Assembly: GCA_900770925.1 (NCBI GenBank)
Contig: CAAGLY010000006.1
Span: 1-32,513 of the forward strand
DNA length: 32,513 bases
Direction: 5' to 3'
From: Bacilli bacterium
Lineage (GTDB): Bacteria; Bacillota_I; Bacilli_A; RFN20; CAG-288
Shown: in pieces, positions 32,341-32,513 of the stretch
Layout of the letters: the number at the start of each line of letters is the position of its first letter
How positions within the stretch are numbered: position 1 is the first letter of the stretch
Position numbers and translations under genes: made by a program
Notes under the pieces: generated by a model
The model's database searches: none
What the model saw: the letters and a program-made list of their open reading frames with translations, nothing else
Told to the model about the DNA's origin: nothing

Positions 32341-32505
32341 ATAAGACTGAGGCCGCCAGGCCATGAGCTAGTCCTAGGTGTTCAAGGTCAATCAGACCCT
32401 TGAAATCCAGATGCTAACCGACTACACTAAGGATGGTACTAATTATAGCTGCTAGGTCTGCCAGTATGTCTAAGACATACCTTAAGATTAAAGCAGCTTT
32501 TTTTA
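32341..32505 (+). ncRNA. Structured RNA leader or small RNA ending in a terminator (T-box-like, unproven)
   Basis: Several stems follow in order: GACT/AGTC (32345-32373) enclosing GGCC/GGCC; TTCAAGGTC/GACCCTTGAA (32381-32404); ATCC/GGAT (32405-32434); then AGCTGCT/AGCAGCT with an inner GTATGTC/GACATAC stem and T7 (32447-32505), a convincing terminator. AAGGATGGTACTA at 32429-32441 faintly resembles the T-box consensus (AGGGTGGNACC). No gene lies between the PPTase and the terminator, so this is a riboswitch/attenuator for a gene beyond the window, or an independent small RNA. The family is not established. Confidence 0.4.
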
Positions 32506-32513
32506 GTTTCACC

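Noticed and set aside
32341..32440. tRNA gene on the minus strand (a D-arm-like stretch GTGTAGTCGGTTAGCAT)
   Set aside because: No matching anticodon stem, T-arm or acceptor stem can be formed. No other tRNA, including one with CCU anticodon, was seen in the window.

Overview
The window reads as the chromosome of an uncultivated, low-to-moderate-GC member of the Bacilli (Firmicutes). Gene content and order support this: an S4-domain YaaA protein, recF, gyrB, gyrA and serS in a run; rpmG-secE-nusG; rpmH-rnpA-yidC-jag; and a pyruvate:ferredoxin oxidoreductase typical of gut anaerobes. TGA is still a stop codon (recF, rnpA, yidC and the HNH gene end with it). The outstanding feature is that AGG does not appear to mean arginine. 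In gyrA, gyrB, nusG, rpmH, rpmG, secE, serS, yidC, jag, nifJ, the P-type ATPase and the MATE transporter, AGG falls where the families have Met or another hydrophobic residue. The invariant arginines I checked are all CGN or AGA. This matches the AGG-to-methionine reassignment described for a clade of uncultivated Bacilli by Shulgina and Eddy (2021, cited from memory). All proteins below should be read with AGG = Met; a standard translation puts false arginines into them.

Layout. 1-126: the end of an unidentified gene. 226-3837 (-): nifJ. 3838-4743: a decayed gene, hairpins and a promoter/operator. 4744-6762: a Zn/Cd-type P1B ATPase. 6827-8191: a 12-bp tandem repeat in front of an AlbA_2/Schlafen-type ATP-binding regulator. 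8587-12181 (-): a restriction-modification operon with two related cytosine-5 methyltransferases and a PD-(D/E)xK-like endonuclease. The upstream methyltransferase is out of frame at a run of eight G, a likely phase-variation switch. 12568-12951 (-): an ArsR/SmtB-type zinc-sensing repressor, a plausible controller of the distant ATPase.

13091-20662: yaaA-recF-gyrB-gyrA, then serS. dnaA and dnaN, which usually precede yaaA-recF, are absent, and dnaA is also absent beside rpmH. 20796-22334: a MATE-family exporter. 22398-23378: an HNH endonuclease. 23657-25720: rpmG-secE-nusG plus a PfkB-family kinase. 26108-28078 (-): a three-gene overlapping operon of a membrane protein, a small HTH-like protein and pyridoxal kinase. 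28144-28590: a hypothetical gene. 28888-31664: rpmH-rnpA-yidC-jag. 31734-32297: a Sfp-type phosphopantetheinyl transferase. The window ends in a structured, terminator-bearing RNA leader or small RNA.

Most of the window is housekeeping: DNA topology and repair, translation, protein secretion and membrane insertion, and cofactor supply. The accessory part is 3.9-12.6 kb. There, Met is written mainly as ATG in the restriction-modification genes, whereas AGG dominates in the core genes, so that block looks more recently acquired.
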